From: Bedellia somnulentella
Lineage: Eukaryota > Arthropoda > Insecta > Lepidoptera > Bedelliidae
Length of the DNA: 64,000 nt
Direction: 5' to 3'
Assembly: GCA_963576735.1 (NCBI GenBank)
Contig: OY755173.1
Coordinates: 20,616,873-20,680,872, forward strand
Shown: positions 11,763 to 23,188 of the stretch, in pieces
Numbering within the stretch: the first letter of the stretch is position 1
How the letters are laid out: each line of letters opens with the position of its first letter
Notes under the pieces: model-generated
The model's input: only the letters and a program-made list of their open reading frames with translations
Told to the model about the DNA's origin: nothing
The model's database searches: none
Made by a program: the position numbers and the translations under genes

Positions 11763-12160
11763 TTCTTATGGACTCAGTAGTCACAGATTTACTTGCTTTA
11801 TTCTTTCAAGACCCAAATAATTTTATAGCCTGATTTCAAAAAGCCATTCAGATGAAAAGAAGCGGCCATGTTAGCGACGCCATAATTCCTGATTTACAGC
11901 CCACTGTACGCTAGTTTTTGAACTGATTTCGCTTTAGTTTTATGACTTAGTTGACATTATTTATTGAGTAATTTCGTTATTCGATAATTGGAAAGATACG
12001 GGACGCTTTCATAAACCATTTATAATGTAACCCGGGGATTTAAGCCCCTATTTTTCTATATTTGCATACTATTTTAGATTTGACGTGACCTTTTTGACGT
12101 TTGATTCGCTAAGTATTTTAAAACCTTACCCTTTACGACTCTAGTATACAAAAACTAAAT
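11763..12160. other. Intergenic, no recognisable feature
   Basis: AT-rich sequence with no ORF or repeat that I recognise. Confidence 0.5.
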
Positions 12161-12525
12161 AACGATAGCCCAGTGGGTAGAACACTCGCTTTCCGTGCAA
12201 ACGACTAGTGTTCAAATCCTGGGTCGGGGCCTACACCAATTTGTCTTTTCTAAAGACATATGTGTGGTTAATTTATCATGGTTGTTAACAGTGAGGGAAA
12301 ACATCGTGAGGAAACCCACATGGCTGAGTTGTACTTAGTCATGTGACAGTGTATTCGTACAAAACGGCGATAGGCCTGCCCCCTATCACGTGAGTACACT
12401 GTCCATGCAAAACGTGGGTACTCTGAACACCAGGTGACAAAGTCACGTGATGTTCAGAAGTATTAGTACCTCTGCCAACCCCTTCGGGGATATTCGGCGT
12501 GAACGTTTATGTTATGTTATGTTAT
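12161..12525 (+). repeat. SINE-T copy, full length
   Basis: Best-preserved plus-strand copy. The tRNA-like head carries an A box (tagcccagtgggtagaac) and a B box (tgttcaaatcctggg). The body has caatttgtcttttctaaaga, tgaggaaacccacatggctg and cctgccccctatcacgtgag. The 3' end has the CCCCTTCGGGG hairpin followed by ggcgtgaacgtttatgttat and repeats of ATGTT. This is a classical tRNA-derived SINE layout (head, body, simple-repeat tail). Confidence 0.92.
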
Positions 12526-13765
12526 ATATATAACTCAGAGTTTCTATAAGACAACAAATGAAGTAAGAGGCCTGGACAAACAGAAGAAAAAGTTTTATGA
12601 ATTTCTTTATAAGTCTACAAACACAATATGATTTTCTTGTTCTTGTAAATTAGCTGCTCTTGTTTCATCCATACGTATGTCTTCTTAGAGGTGGCATAAA
12701 AAATGGCAAAGAGCACTGAAGAGTACATCCACAATTTGTTTTGCTTCATTTCTAATGGCAATACTATTGCATGTAAAAAATATATTATATGCTATTGTAT
12801 GACCAACAAATAATCCAATGTCATATGTTAATTTATTATTAAAAATAATATTTATTTCTTAGTCATTGATAGATTGAAAAGTGTATAATATTTGTTTTGA
12901 TTTATCGTATAATTAGTGCTCAATGTCGCGTCAAATCATTATTTGATCTACATTGGGGCAAATTTGATAATTGTTAGTTGTACGTATATATCTATTACAT
13001 TATTTAAGATACCACCACCGCCCAACTCCAGAAATTTTCTTGTTCAATGTCGTTGTTAACAATACATTATGCACACAATTATTAATATTTAAAAAAAAAT
13101 ATTTTTGATATCCGGTATATTTTAATAAAATTTTATAATAATTAAAATATTTAATGTTTATTTTAATTCATTTCAATTTTAGTTAAAGAATGGTAGGAGA
13201 ATAATATTGACGGCATACATTACATTGCTTATATTTAAAAAATCATCATGGTTGCATAAATTTATATGTGATTCAAAGAAAACCCGCTTCCATTCTTCCT
13301 AACAATTCAAAGTAAAGCTACCATCGAATTCTAGCTTCATAATTTGTAAGCCTATATGGTTTTCCAAATTGTGACTACTCCTTGGAGAATCCCAGCCGCG
13401 TGGATATTAATGCGTCCTCGTTAACTTCCCTCGAACCCATTCCGCAGGTAATTTATGAAAACAAAAGCAGTGAATAATTCGAAAACGATAATGACCACAT
13501 TAAATTTGATTTAGTGACAATAATCAGCTAAACAGAACGCAGATGAGTTGGTTACAGGCCAACTAATGGTAGGTATCGTATGTATTTGGTACACTTTCTT
13601 TACATGTTTAATGTTGATTGATGAGATAAGTTGTGATGTCACATAACACACAAATTATACTACCTGCTACCCGGTAGCCTAAATATTTGGATATGTTTTT
13701 GCAAAACCGATTACTATCCAAAAACCAAGAAGGGTGAAAAATCATTCACAACTTCTTATCATACA
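12526..13765. other. Intergenic, no recognisable feature
   Basis: AT-rich sequence without supported ORFs, RNA genes or clear repeats. Confidence 0.5.
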
Positions 13766-14014
13766 CATACATACATATACTCACGGCTATAAATCCCTTA
13801 CGGGTTAGCCAGAGCTTTGGAATAAGAAATTCCTCAGCCACTTTTGGAAGTTGATTGGGAAAAAGATGGTAATAATAAATAAATATTTTTGGTGACGGGT
13901 CTCCAACCACATCGCCCAAAAATCACTTAATACGCCCCTATACCCTTAATCGCCTCTTACGATCACTCACGGGTAGAAATGGGATAGTGTTATTCTAAGC
14001 CGATACTACACGGC
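13766..14014 (-). repeat. SINE-A copy (A2 type)
   Basis: Complete minus copy with tacgatcactcacggg and aataaatatttttggtgacg. It ends in gatactacacggc. Confidence 0.9.
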
Positions 14015-14127
14015 TCAAAAAAATGTGGAACGCTTCACGATTTTGCGATCACATATCATCATCATATCAACCGATAGTATCACGAATAATTTCGATATAA
14101 ATTTAGTTATTTTGAACATTAATAACA

Positions 14128-14426
14128 TAATGCCGTGTAGTGCCGGCTATGCCGTGTAGTGCCGGCTATGCCGTGTAGTGCCGGCTTAGAATGTCGCTAC
14201 CCCTTTCTACCCACGGGTGTCGTAAGAGGCGACTAAGGGTATTGGAGCTTTTTATTGGATTTTTGGGCGATGCGGTTGGAGACCCATCACCAAAAACCTT
14301 TATTTTTACCATCTTTTCCCCACTCAACTTCCAAAAGTGGCTGAGGAATTTATAATTCCTTAGCTCTGGCTACCCCTTCTAGGGAAATATAGCCGTGAGT
14401 ATATGTATGTATGTATGTATGTATGT
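14128..14426 (+). repeat. SINE-A copy (A3 type) with triplicated 5' end
   Basis: Three consecutive copies of the 19-bp 5' unit gccgtgtagtgccggctat start at 14132, 14151 and 14170, the third continuing into the body. A3 diagnostics are cttagaatgtcgctacccct and cacgggtgtcgtaagagg. Tail is (tatg)n. Flanking direct repeat attaataaca at 14118-14127 and 14427-14436. Confidence 0.92.
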
Positions 14427-14436
14427 ATTAATAACA

Positions 14437-15586
14437 ACAACTCTTAATTTTGACAACTTACCATTGTTTTGAGTGTAGCTGCATACAAAGTATAAGCCAA
14501 TTATAGTGCAACAAACTTATGAGTTTAGTTTTTTCGTTGAGTAAAACTAGAAGGTTAACTATTTTGTCGCTATCATAATAAAACATTTTAAGACATGGAT
14601 TTGAGAAAGATACAATATGTTTAAAAATTTTAAAATCGGATTTGATCGTATCGCAGTGACTTTATTTTGATGGTTTTACTTGAGTCTTGTCTTTTTAATA
14701 CAGAGGTCCTGTTTTTTAGTGTTTCAAAAAGTCATACAGTATATTTCCACATTTTTTGGCTAAAAGGTATTGCGGTTTTTCTCTTTGTCATTTTGCCGAT
14801 TTTCAATTTTTACTGACCTATTTATAAAAAAACTTTACTAATAGCTATAAATTAATTCTAATACTCGTAAGCTGTAGCTAGCGCTTCTGAAATAAAAATA
14901 TCATAGTCAATTATTGATTAATTCTTATTTAGTTTCAAATAATCCTATTTTCTTTTCTTTCAACATCGAAAGCTGTTTTATTTGATAGTTCGATAAAATA
15001 TGGTATGCTTTCTAATAACTATATTACTAGGCTATATTTATACATAACCAGCAAACATCGAAGCTGTTGGAAACGTTGGCAAGTGCTGCTTAATAAATAA
15101 AGCAAGGCAAGATCCGCTAATAAATCTAAGTTGCTAACAAAATAAGGCGAAACGGCTACTAACACAATAAACCAATAAAACATAGGAATAAATAAAAATA
15201 AGTGGCGCGTTATAAATATTGTTGAAGTAGGTAGTACTTTGTATTTAGTCGGTATATCACTGAAGCTCAGTGCGGGGTTGTCACAACGACTGAAATATGG
15301 CGTCACAGAACATAAAATATACAACAAAAACTCTTGTTCTTCCAGCAGTTTTGCCCCATATTAAGAATGAGCACAAACAGAGTGTGGATTTAGAACAGGG
15401 GAGGCTGTGGAAACGACTTCTGTGTTGAATTGCAATAACTGAGAAATGCGATGGTTTTGATCTTTTCATGAGTGTGAAACATATCACATATATGCCAGCA
15501 TATATGTGATATGTAGTCTTGAAATATTTTTTTATTAACAATCTAGTAACCATGAAAGAACAGCAACAAAACTGTTTGCAAAACAC
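14437..15586. other. Intergenic, no recognisable feature
   Basis: AT-rich. Minus-strand ORFs of about 100 codons near 15019-15327 and 15281-15688 are unsupported; the second overlaps SINE-A. Confidence 0.45.
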
Positions 15587-15595
15587 AAATAAAAT

Positions 15596-15830
15596 AATTG
15601 CTGTGTAGTGTCGGCTTAGAATAAGTAAGAGGTGACTAACGGTATTGGGGCTTTTAAGGGATTTTGTTTGGAGACCCATCACCAACAACCTTTATTTTGC
15701 CATCTTTTCCCCACTCAACTTACCAAAAGTGGCTGAGGAACTTGTAGTTCCTTAGCTCTGGCTACCCCTTCTAGGGATTTATAGCCGTGAGTATATGTAT
15801 TTATGTATGTATACGTACATGTATGTATGT
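15596..15830 (+). repeat. SINE-A copy with internal deletion
   Basis: Runs from gctgtgtagtgtcggcttag (15600) to a (tatg)n tail. About 35 bp of the head (normally cactacccc through gtgtacg) are missing near 15622. The tail holds a short palindrome (catacgtatg-like). Flanked by aaataaaat at 15587-15595 and 15831-15839. Confidence 0.88.
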
Positions 15831-15839
15831 AAATAAAAT

Positions 15840-16438
15840 TATATTTTTACTAATTTCATAAAAGGCATACAATTTTAATAAATAAGGATACATGAAATAT
15901 AGGTACTATACCTATGTATTTTTTAGTTTGCATTCGAATTTGTGTTTAATTTATAAATTCTGAGTCAAAGTATTGCTTTGTAATAATCTAATAATATAAT
16001 CTCGATTATTTGCATTAAACCATAACACAACATCTCTATCAATTCATATTTAAGGTAATCATTATTTCAGTAATGTTTTAATTATTTTTGTCACAAATGG
16101 TACTCCACAGCAGCCTCTGTCCCCGATCCGGCCGCTCCAATTCAAGCGAAGTTCAGCAGTAATTCGTTATTTTTATTGTTTTTTTCGTTATTATGATTCT
16201 GTCTTGTGGATTACGTCTAGTGATACATCGCCCGTGGATGCACTTAATTGCCTCTAACGCTTAGCCCCTACTTATAGTTGGCGAATAAATTATGAGAGAT
16301 AAACTTCAGTTTGACCCGCCGTATCACGTGGGTTTACCCCTTATGTGGGGTGTGAATTATGTTGGCTATTTCGTTTTACTACAAGCTTAACTGAAATCGC
16401 GTTTTAGTATTGAAAATTGTTTGAAAGTAAAAATAAAT
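15840..16438. other. Intergenic, no recognisable feature
   Basis: AT-rich with a short more balanced stretch near 16110-16150 (ctctgtccccgatccggccg). No ORF. Confidence 0.45.
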
Positions 16439-16693
16439 GCTGAGAACTGTCGGCTTAAAATAGTACTTACTACTACGTTTGTTCCCGCGGGTGTAGTTAG
16501 AGGCGACTCGGAGCCTATGAGTGATTTGTTGACATTGCGACTAGAGATCATCACCAAACATCCTTAATTTCACTAGCTTCACCCTCTCATCTTCCAAAAG
16601 TTGCTGAGGAACTGATACTAATACCACTAACTAATACTGAAGCTCTAACTTCCTCAATTTTTGATATTAAGCCATGGTATCTGTATGTATGTA
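16439..16693 (+). repeat. Diverged SINE-A copy
   Basis: Old copy. gtcggcttaaaatagta, ttagaggcgactcgg, actagagatcatcaccaaac, catcttccaaaagttgctga and ctgtatgtatg appear in family order, with many changes and an insertion around 16620-16650. Confidence 0.75.
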
Positions 16694-16813
16694 AATGAAA
16701 AAACAAACGTTACTTGTAATGTAATTTTACGTATATGATAAATACAATATGTAAAACCATTATTCAAATTCTATTTCTGGTGCAATCTATTAAACGATGT
16801 TTAATTATAAAGA

Positions 16814-17024
16814 GCTGTGTGGTGTCGGCTTAGAATAGCACTACCCCATTTCTTCCAGTGGGTGTACGTAAGAGGCGACTATTGGGGCTTTTAAGGGATT
16901 TTTGGGCGATGCGTTTGGACCCCTCGCCAACAACATTTATTTCACCATGTTTTTCCCATGCAACTTCCAAAGGTGGCTAAGGAATTTCTAATTTCTTAGC
17001 TCTGGCTACACCTTCGAGGGATGA
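16814..17024 (+). repeat. SINE-A copy, 3'-truncated
   Basis: Good A1 head (gctgtgtggtgtcggctt) and body through cttcgagggatga. The gccgtgagtatatg tail is absent. Confidence 0.88.
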
Positions 17025-17525
17025 AAGTTATGTAATTACAAATAGTCGTAATTCAGAAATTTCTGAGTCCGTGTTTGTTTCATTTAAATTATTAAAACAT
17101 TTAAAACAAGACAAAATAAAACTCAATATAAAATAGCGTTTGAAATTTTCTGTTTTGTTCATTACAATTGCAAATAGGTATGGAAAAGGACAATAATATT
17201 GATAATATTACCGAAAGCTTTAACTGGCATATGATAAACCAATTATAAAACTTTAGTAAGTACCACTACCATACTCATAAGGCTAACACATTAGCTTGAA
17301 AATACTTAACCGAAGTAAGGTAATTAACAAAACAAACTTCCTGAATAGTCATTAAGTCATTATAATCTCTCTATTCACATAATGTAAAAAATAAGTTTGT
17401 TTTGAAACGCAAACAATAGAAATCTTTAGCTAATCATTTGCAAAACTGAATCCATTATCGTTATGTAAAAATATGCCGAAACAAATTTAATCTGCTCATT
17501 AGCAAATTTAATAGTCGTCGGTGTT
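17025..17525. other. Upstream region of the host gene
   Basis: AT-rich, unique-looking 500 bp between the SINE-A copy and the TATA box of the gene at 17585. No specific binding-site cluster could be supported by eye. Confidence 0.4.
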
Positions 17526-17562
17526 TATAAATACAAAACTACCTCAAATTAAAATTATCAGT
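17526..17562 (+). promoter_or_regulatory. Core promoter: TATA box and initiator
   Basis: TATAAATA at 17526-17533 and an arthropod-type initiator TCAGT at 17558-17562 (A at 17560 would be +1). The 34-bp spacing is slightly long but plausible. The resulting leader is only 25 nt to the first ATG. Confidence 0.65.
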
Positions 17563-17584
17563 GTACAAGTTAACGTCAAACGAG

Positions 17585-18358
17585 ATGCACGTCACCATGG
17601 ATTCACTTATTGATTGTGAGGATTTATTATCAGAAAACGAACATTGGTCACGACTTGACGAGAAATGGGGGACACCTGTTGATCTTGAGATTGAAGATGA
17701 CAACTTTCAACCACCACAGCTCACCTCATTCTACAGCACCTTGGACCTCCGAAAACCTACCTTCGATTCTGCTTTCCTATTAAAAGAAAGAAAATACAAA
17801 AAGAAATCGGAAGCGGCTTTAAACTACGACGATTTCATCGGAGCCCTCGATCAAGATAACGAAGAAAGCAAAGTACCTGAAAAAGAATTTTATTTCGTCA
17901 ACCGTCAAATAACTTCGGCGGCGTCCGTCGATGAAATCTGCAGGAGTATCGATAACGTTTTTAAGTCCATCGATAAACTTTACGCCAGTACCAGCACCGT
18001 TCGCGAGAAGCGGCGGAGTCACCCGAAGATCCCCGAAGTGGTGGAGTGTAGTATCTCAGTGGAGGACCTATCATTCGACGACACTGGATTTTCGAAGGAG
18101 AAATCTGATCTCGATAACGTTGATCGGTTTATAGATGAATTGTTTGACGAGTTAAATAAAACTGTAGTTAGTTTCCAGAATGGGTCGGCCAATCTGGATT
18201 CGTTTGTGTCGGTGACAACCCTGGTGAGGAAGTTCAGCTCGCTTATTGACAGCCCTGCCGTGAAGTGTAGTCCGCGGAGGAAACGGCAGTGTTGTGAGAA
18301 GTTTCGAGATTTGACGGACTTTTGGAAATCGAAATCTTACTATGAAGGTAGTTGTTGA
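17585..18358 (+). CDS. Intronless host gene, 257-aa protein of unknown function
   Basis: I do not recognise the family. The frame is open from the ATG at 17585 to TGA at 18356-18358. A second in-frame ATG at 17597 has the better start context (caccATGG) and would give 253 aa. The protein is acidic near the N-terminus (residues 10-40), has a basic patch KERKYKKK around 67-74, and a basic RRKR around 231-234 followed by CCEKFRDLTDFW. Two predicted amphipathic helices, around 114-134 (VDEICRSIDNVFKSIDKLY) and 176-195 (DLDNVDRFIDELFDELNK), look alike and may be an internal repeat. No signal peptide or membrane segment is seen. Nuclear location is possible from the basic clusters but is inference. 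Codon use and lack of repeats distinguish it from the surrounding transposon ORFs. The TATA/initiator promoter and absence of introns fit a tightly regulated, rapidly transcribed gene, again as inference. Confidence 0.75.
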   Translation: MHVTMDSLIDCEDLLSENEHWSRLDEKWGTPVDLEIEDDNFQPPQLTSFYSTLDLRKPTFDSAFLLKERKYKKKSEAALNYDDFIGALDQDNEESKVPEKEFYFVNRQITSAASVDEICRSIDNVFKSIDKLYASTSTVREKRRSHPKIPEVVECSISVEDLSFDDTGFSKEKSDLDNVDRFIDELFDELNKTVVSFQNGSANLDSFVSVTTLVRKFSSLIDSPAVKCSPRRKRQCCEKFRDLTDFWKSKSYYEGSC

Positions 18359-18470
18359 GAAACTTTTTTATCTTGTGATTCCGTGACTTAGATATTTAGA
18401 TAGGTAAAATACATTGAGTTAAAATAATAGTTCAATGGTAAAATATAGCGTATTAATTTAAGATTTTTCA

Positions 18471-18513
18471 AATAAATTATGCTAGGTTAATAGTGTGAGA
18501 TTTATCAAATAAA
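18471..18513 (+). terminator. Candidate poly(A) signals for the 17585 gene
   Basis: Two AATAAA hexamers (18471-18476 and 18508-18513) lie 113-155 bp after the stop codon. They sit in a partly duplicated segment (tcaaataaattat occurs twice), so either or both could be used. Confidence 0.55.
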
Positions 18514-18601
18514 TTATATTAATGATAAATGAATTTAATTATTAATTTTGGCGTTTCTATTTAATTTTCAAACTTATGTATGAGAAGAATAATGAATGTA
18601 A

Positions 18602-18665
18602 AGGAAGCAACAGAGGTTTGTCAAGATACCCATTGGGGATAATGGGCGTGAGTATAAGTAAGTAA
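18602..18665 (+). repeat. LINE-C tail remnant
   Basis: gaggtttgtcaagatac, then cattggggataatgggcgtg and agtataagtaagtaag: a deleted, diverged copy of the LINE-C 3' end. Confidence 0.6.
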
Positions 18666-18744
18666 GTTTATCGTTATGCTCAATGTATTTTAATGTTCAG
18701 ATGATTTAATATGTTTCCTAACCTACCTTGATAGAACCTCAACT

Positions 18745-18860
18745 TTCACTCCGCATACTCCTGAAGGGGTATCCAATACTTGTAAATTTTGTCAACTGGT
18801 TTCCACGAAGTGCCGAGAGAAGCCACGTTTTGCTTGAACATTATATTGACGAAATAGAAG
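18745..18860 (-). repeat. Possible decayed SINE-T 3' part
   Basis: ctcctgaaggggtatcc, tggtttccacgaagtgccg and ccacgttttgcttgaaca recall the minus-strand order of SINE-T. Weak and short. Confidence 0.4.
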
Positions 18861-18887
18861 GTAAACCTTTATGAGTATATTGTGTTA

Positions 18888-19100
18888 GCTGTGTAGTGTC
18901 GGATTAGATGGTAATGTCATGTCGGCTTCGAATAGCACTACCCCATTTCTACCCTTGGGTAAGAGTAAGAGGCGACTGAGGGATTTTTAAGTGATTTTGG
19001 ATGAGGTGGTTTGAGTCCTAGCACCAATTAATATGTATTACCACCTTTTCCCCACTCAACTTCCAAAAGTGGCCAAGAAATTTCTAATTCTAATCTATAT
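18888..19100 (+). repeat. SINE-A copy with rearranged 5' end, lacking tail
   Basis: gctgtgtagtgtcgg is followed by a 22-bp insertion and then a second tgtcggcttcgaatagc. The body runs to about ggccaagaaatttctaatt; the tail is missing. Confidence 0.75.
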
Positions 19101-19210
19101 CCTTTCTCAACATTACATAAAAGTGAATATAAGTCATCCTTAATTTTATAGGAATAAAAAGTTTAGAAAGCAACAAGTAATATAATTTGTCTCCGTTAAT
19201 TAATATGTAA

Positions 19211-19320
19211 GCTTTGTAGTGGCTGCGTCGGTTTAAACTAGCACTAACCAGTTTCTTCCCATGGCTGCCGTAAGTGGTGAATTTGGGTTTTTGGGCTTTT
19301 TATGTGATTTATTTAATTCA
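19211..19320 (+). repeat. Decayed SINE-A 5' part
   Basis: tagtggctgcgtcggttta, aactagcactaaccag and gttttttgggctttttatgtg-like sequence keep the order of the SINE-A head; the rest is absent. Confidence 0.5.
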
Positions 19321-19650
19321 GATAGCCTTTCATGCAGGCTTGAGTAAAATTTAAAAATTTTGACGTTCAAAAAATGATTATTTAACTTAATTTTGAAAAA
19401 TTAACTTTTTGACTTTTTTTTAAAATACCGGGCAAAGCTTAGAGTTTTTTTTTAGATTCTCTTGTCTTGTTGTGTTGTCTTGTCTTGTCTTGAGAAATAC
19501 CCGCGGTGCGTTAGTGCTATTTTTATTTAATGCGAACGCAGCTCTACGCTGTGATCCTAGAAATCACAAACCATCATGTGCTTAGATAATTTTAGATCAT
19601 CGAACTGCAGCATGTTAACAATCTTAATCATTTATATAGATCTCCATATT
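19321..19650. other. Intergenic, short simple repeat
   Basis: Contains a TTGTCTTGTC-rich run near 19460-19490. Nothing else recognised. Confidence 0.4.
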
Positions 19651-19891
19651 GCTGTGTAGTTTCGGCTTAGAATAGCACCACCCCTTTTCTCCCTGTGGGT
19701 TTCCATAAGAGGCAGCTTAGGGTGTTGGGGCATTTTAAGTTATTTTTGGGCGATACCCTCAACCTTTGTTTTACAATTTTATCCCCACACAACTTCCAAA
19801 AGTGGCTTAGTAATTTCTAGTTCCAAAGCTCTAGCCTATTCCTTCTAGGAATTTATAGCCATTTATTTATAGTATATGTTTGTATGTATGA
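19651..19891 (+). repeat. SINE-A copy, diverged
   Basis: gctgtgtagtttcggcttag to tatgtttgtatgtatg with an internal loss of about 20 bp after gggcgata. Flanking direct repeat atctccat (19640-19647, 19892-19899). Confidence 0.85.
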
Positions 19892-20262
19892 ATCTCCATT
19901 ATATTCATTGATGTAATTTGACTTTTTGTTCCATAATATTAATTGATATAATTTGACTATATTCAATCAAAACTCGATTCAATTATCATTCCTAAATTAA
20001 TCTTATTAAAATTAAAATCCATGTCAAAACTATATAATTATATTCTAAGAAAAAACATAATGAAACATATTTTGGTAGAAACATCATCGTTTTATAGTTT
20101 CTGAAGTTTGCATATTGCCCCGCCTCTGCAAGAAATAGGTCAGTAAAGTAATATAAAAAATTTAAATAAAAAAGTTTACACTATTCCATCAATGGCATAC
20201 AACAGTTTTGTATTGCATTTATGTGTATTTAGCAAGAGATTTGCTAATATTTGCTGAGATTT

Positions 20263-20505
20263 GATGTGTAGTGTTGGCTTAGAATAGCACTACCCCATTT
20301 CTTCCGATGGTTGTACGTAAAAAGCAACTAACGGTATTGGGGCTTTTAAGGGATTTTTGCGCGATGCGGTTGGAGCCATCACCAACAACCTTTATTTTAC
20401 CATCTTTTCCCCACCCAACTTTCCAAACGTGGCTGAGGAGTTTGGAATTCCTTAGCTCTGGCTACCCCTTCTAGGGATTTATAGCCGTGAGTATATGTAT
20501 GTATT
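20263..20505 (+). repeat. SINE-A copy (A1 type)
   Basis: gatgtgtagtgttggcttag head, complete body, gtatatgtatgtat tail. The short repeat tatttgct lies on both sides. Confidence 0.9.
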
Positions 20506-21043
20506 TGCTTATATGTCGCCTACCTGCCAAACTATTATTACACTACACAGATCATATCACTACATGCCAGCTATCTCTGAAGATTGGAGAAAGCCATGTT
20601 GACCAACACTTATTTTAACGTTTGATTATGCTAATGAATTAAAAACTTTTTGCAGTTGGGGTAGGCAAGGCAATAAACCGCAACTATGCACAATTAATCA
20701 ATTTTGTATAAGTATGTAACAAGTCTATTATATAAACTTCAGACTTCCACCTTATAACGCTCCGATTGATCCGATTATGTCTATAATAAACTGCATTAAT
20801 TAAATAGCACAAACACGTAAATAGTAACATACCTCCCTGCGAAACTGAAACAGCATAATGAAGGGGGCGGGGTGCGGGGGTGAGGGAAGTGAGGGAAAAC
20901 ATTAGAAAACGTAATTAAGAGTCCTCCGTCAGTCTTCCTCATCTGGCCGCGGCCATAAATTGACAAACTGTCCAACTCCCGTGTACGGGACACTGGAGAG
21001 AACACTCACCATCCAGCATGCAGACTTTTATTAAAACATATAC
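20506..21043. other. Intergenic, mostly single-copy looking
   Basis: Contains a G-rich run at 20862-20890 (gggggcggggtgcgggggtg). Overlapping short minus-strand ORFs here have no recognisable domain. Confidence 0.4.
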
Positions 21044-21291
21044 TACATACATACATATACTCACGGCTATAAATCCCTTAACGGGGTAGCCAGAGCTTTG
21101 GAATGAGAAATTCCTCAGCCACTTTTGGAAGTTGATTGGGGAAAAGATGGTAATAATAAATGTTTTTGGTGACGGGTCTCCAACCACATCGCCCAAAAAT
21201 CACTTAAAAAGCCCCTATACCCTTAGTCGCTTCTTACGATCACCCACAGGTAGAAATGGGGTAGTGTTATTCTAAACCGACACTAGACGGC
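21044..21291 (-). repeat. SINE-A copy (A2 type)
   Basis: Complete minus copy: acatacatatactcacgg tail on the left, aaaccgacactagacggc head on the right; A2 variants aataataaatgtttttggtg and acgatcacccac. Confidence 0.9.
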
Positions 21292-21317
21292 TAAAACAAA
21301 CAATAGAAACCCAACTC

Positions 21318-21590
21318 AAGACTCGAATGTACACGCCGAATATTCCTTAAGGGGTGGCAGCGGAACTGATACTTCTGAACATTACATAGCATTGTCGCCT
21401 GGTGGTCCAAGTAGCCACGTTAAAATAATGTCGCCGCCAACTAAACTAAGTACAACTTAAACATGTTAGTTTCCTCACAGACTTTAGATAAGACAACTTG
21501 GTCTAGGCCCCAGCCCGGAATTTGAACCCACGACTGTCTGCCTGAATGGCGAGTATTGTACCCATTAGGCTATCACAGTTGTTACAACCA
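21318..21590 (-). repeat. Diverged SINE-T copy
   Basis: Left end has acacgccgaatattccttaa and ggggtggcagcgg (the 3' tail region). Right end is a tRNA-like head, read on minus as tagcctaatgggtacaat and gggttcaaattccggg. The middle is shortened. Confidence 0.75.
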
Positions 21591-21595
21591 AACCG

Positions 21596-23175
21596 AAATG
21601 GCAGGTTATTTTAAAAGCGTAACAGAGAAAAAAGTGTTAACATTAATGATTAGGGAAAGTATAGTGCTTGTACAAATTTATTATATTTCACTTAACTTCT
21701 TCAGATCAAGTAAATACTTTTGACAGCTAAGTTCTTAAGAGTCGACTTAAGATCGGAATTATATAGTTAATATTAATGAATCCTAACGTATGAGACAAAA
21801 CAAAGTCTTTGGTTTCAGTAGTCACGGACATAGACTAAAGTTCTATGTCCGGTCAGTGTGCTTGAAAATAGGGTTCCGCATTCACATGATTTAGCATCCA
21901 AGTTGCACGGCGTCTGAGGAACCATTCCAACCTTACTTACCGCCGTTTACTCAATTATAAATTTAACTAGCCCCTTAACACTAAATCATCACGTTTATGA
22001 CGCAGTCCAGGGAAGCTGAACTTTGTTTTGTGTATGGTCTATATTTCGCTTCACTTATGTAAAGTTTTAATTTATATTTGAGCTCCACGGGTCTTCAGTG
22101 GCAGCTACTGTAGTGTACTGGACGATAAGGTGTAAGCAGACCCATGCAGCAGCATTTTTTCCTAACGCACATAAAAAACGAACAATTGGAAGCACCTTCA
22201 CGAGGTGCACTAAGGCAATTTCACTGCTATTCATCAACATAATCAAACCATTGTGTATCATAAATTATCGACCTGAATTAAGGCATGATACTTACTTAAG
22301 TCACCAAAACATGCATAACCCTCTACTATCCATCTTTATTTCATACTTCAGTGCATAAACTAAGACGCGCTCACACTGATAATAATAATCGCCGCGCCAT
22401 AAATCTCTCCGGGCTGATACGAGCCATAAAGGCGCGCACACACCGACGGCAGGTGGCGGTAATGCGCGCACGCCTCGCGGTGAAATATGCCTGCACCGGC
22501 GATACATTGAGAATATTTCATGTGTCAATGTGTACATGACTTTATGATGATACACTGACGGTTGTTACTGGAAATTTAGCTTTCTGAAACTCTTTACTAA
22601 TTGATGTTTTAGGTTGATATGGACTGTGGGATGACGAGCGTGGTCCAATAGCTTGCTTACAGTTAATTTGGTTCGGAGGTAAAGAGTTCGGTTTCAGCTT
22701 TGAGCGAATGTTTGTTATATGAATAAAGAGCTTGGTATCTAAGCGGTAAATGTTATTTATATGTGAACTGGATTAAATTAAATATGTAGTGGAGATGATT
22801 TTTCAAATCCTAAGTCATTATTTTACGCACATTACATAAATGCATTGCTCAGATATTAGATTGATATCAAAAATATTTATGATGCTTCTTAGGGTTTTCT
22901 TATTTTTTATCGAATGATTAAGGCTGTTTCAAATACATTATAATATTCAGGTAATAATATAGTCATCACTACATCCACGAAGGTTCGTCAACAGGCTTTA
23001 CCGACTCCAAAAAGTGAATTGATTTTTTACGCGTCAAGCGCCATGCAAAATGGCTTACGTCGCCAACAATATTGAATTAGTGCGTGGACAACACTGAAGT
23101 CACTTTCACACGAAATCCTTGGAGATGAATATGTTTTTATATCTCCAGAATATTAATTTATATTGAATGTTAAAA
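21596..23175. other. Single-copy-looking intergenic DNA with a GC-rich island
   Basis: No repeats recognised. 22365-22500 is GC-rich within AT-rich DNA and contains two ccataaa motifs plus caggtg. Short ORFs on both strands over this island are considered compositional. Otherwise nothing is seen. Confidence 0.4.
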
Positions 23176-23188
23176 TATCTCAACTCAA

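Noticed and set aside
15281..15688. 135-codon minus-strand ORF
   Set aside because: Overlaps a SINE-A copy in antisense and shows no family features.
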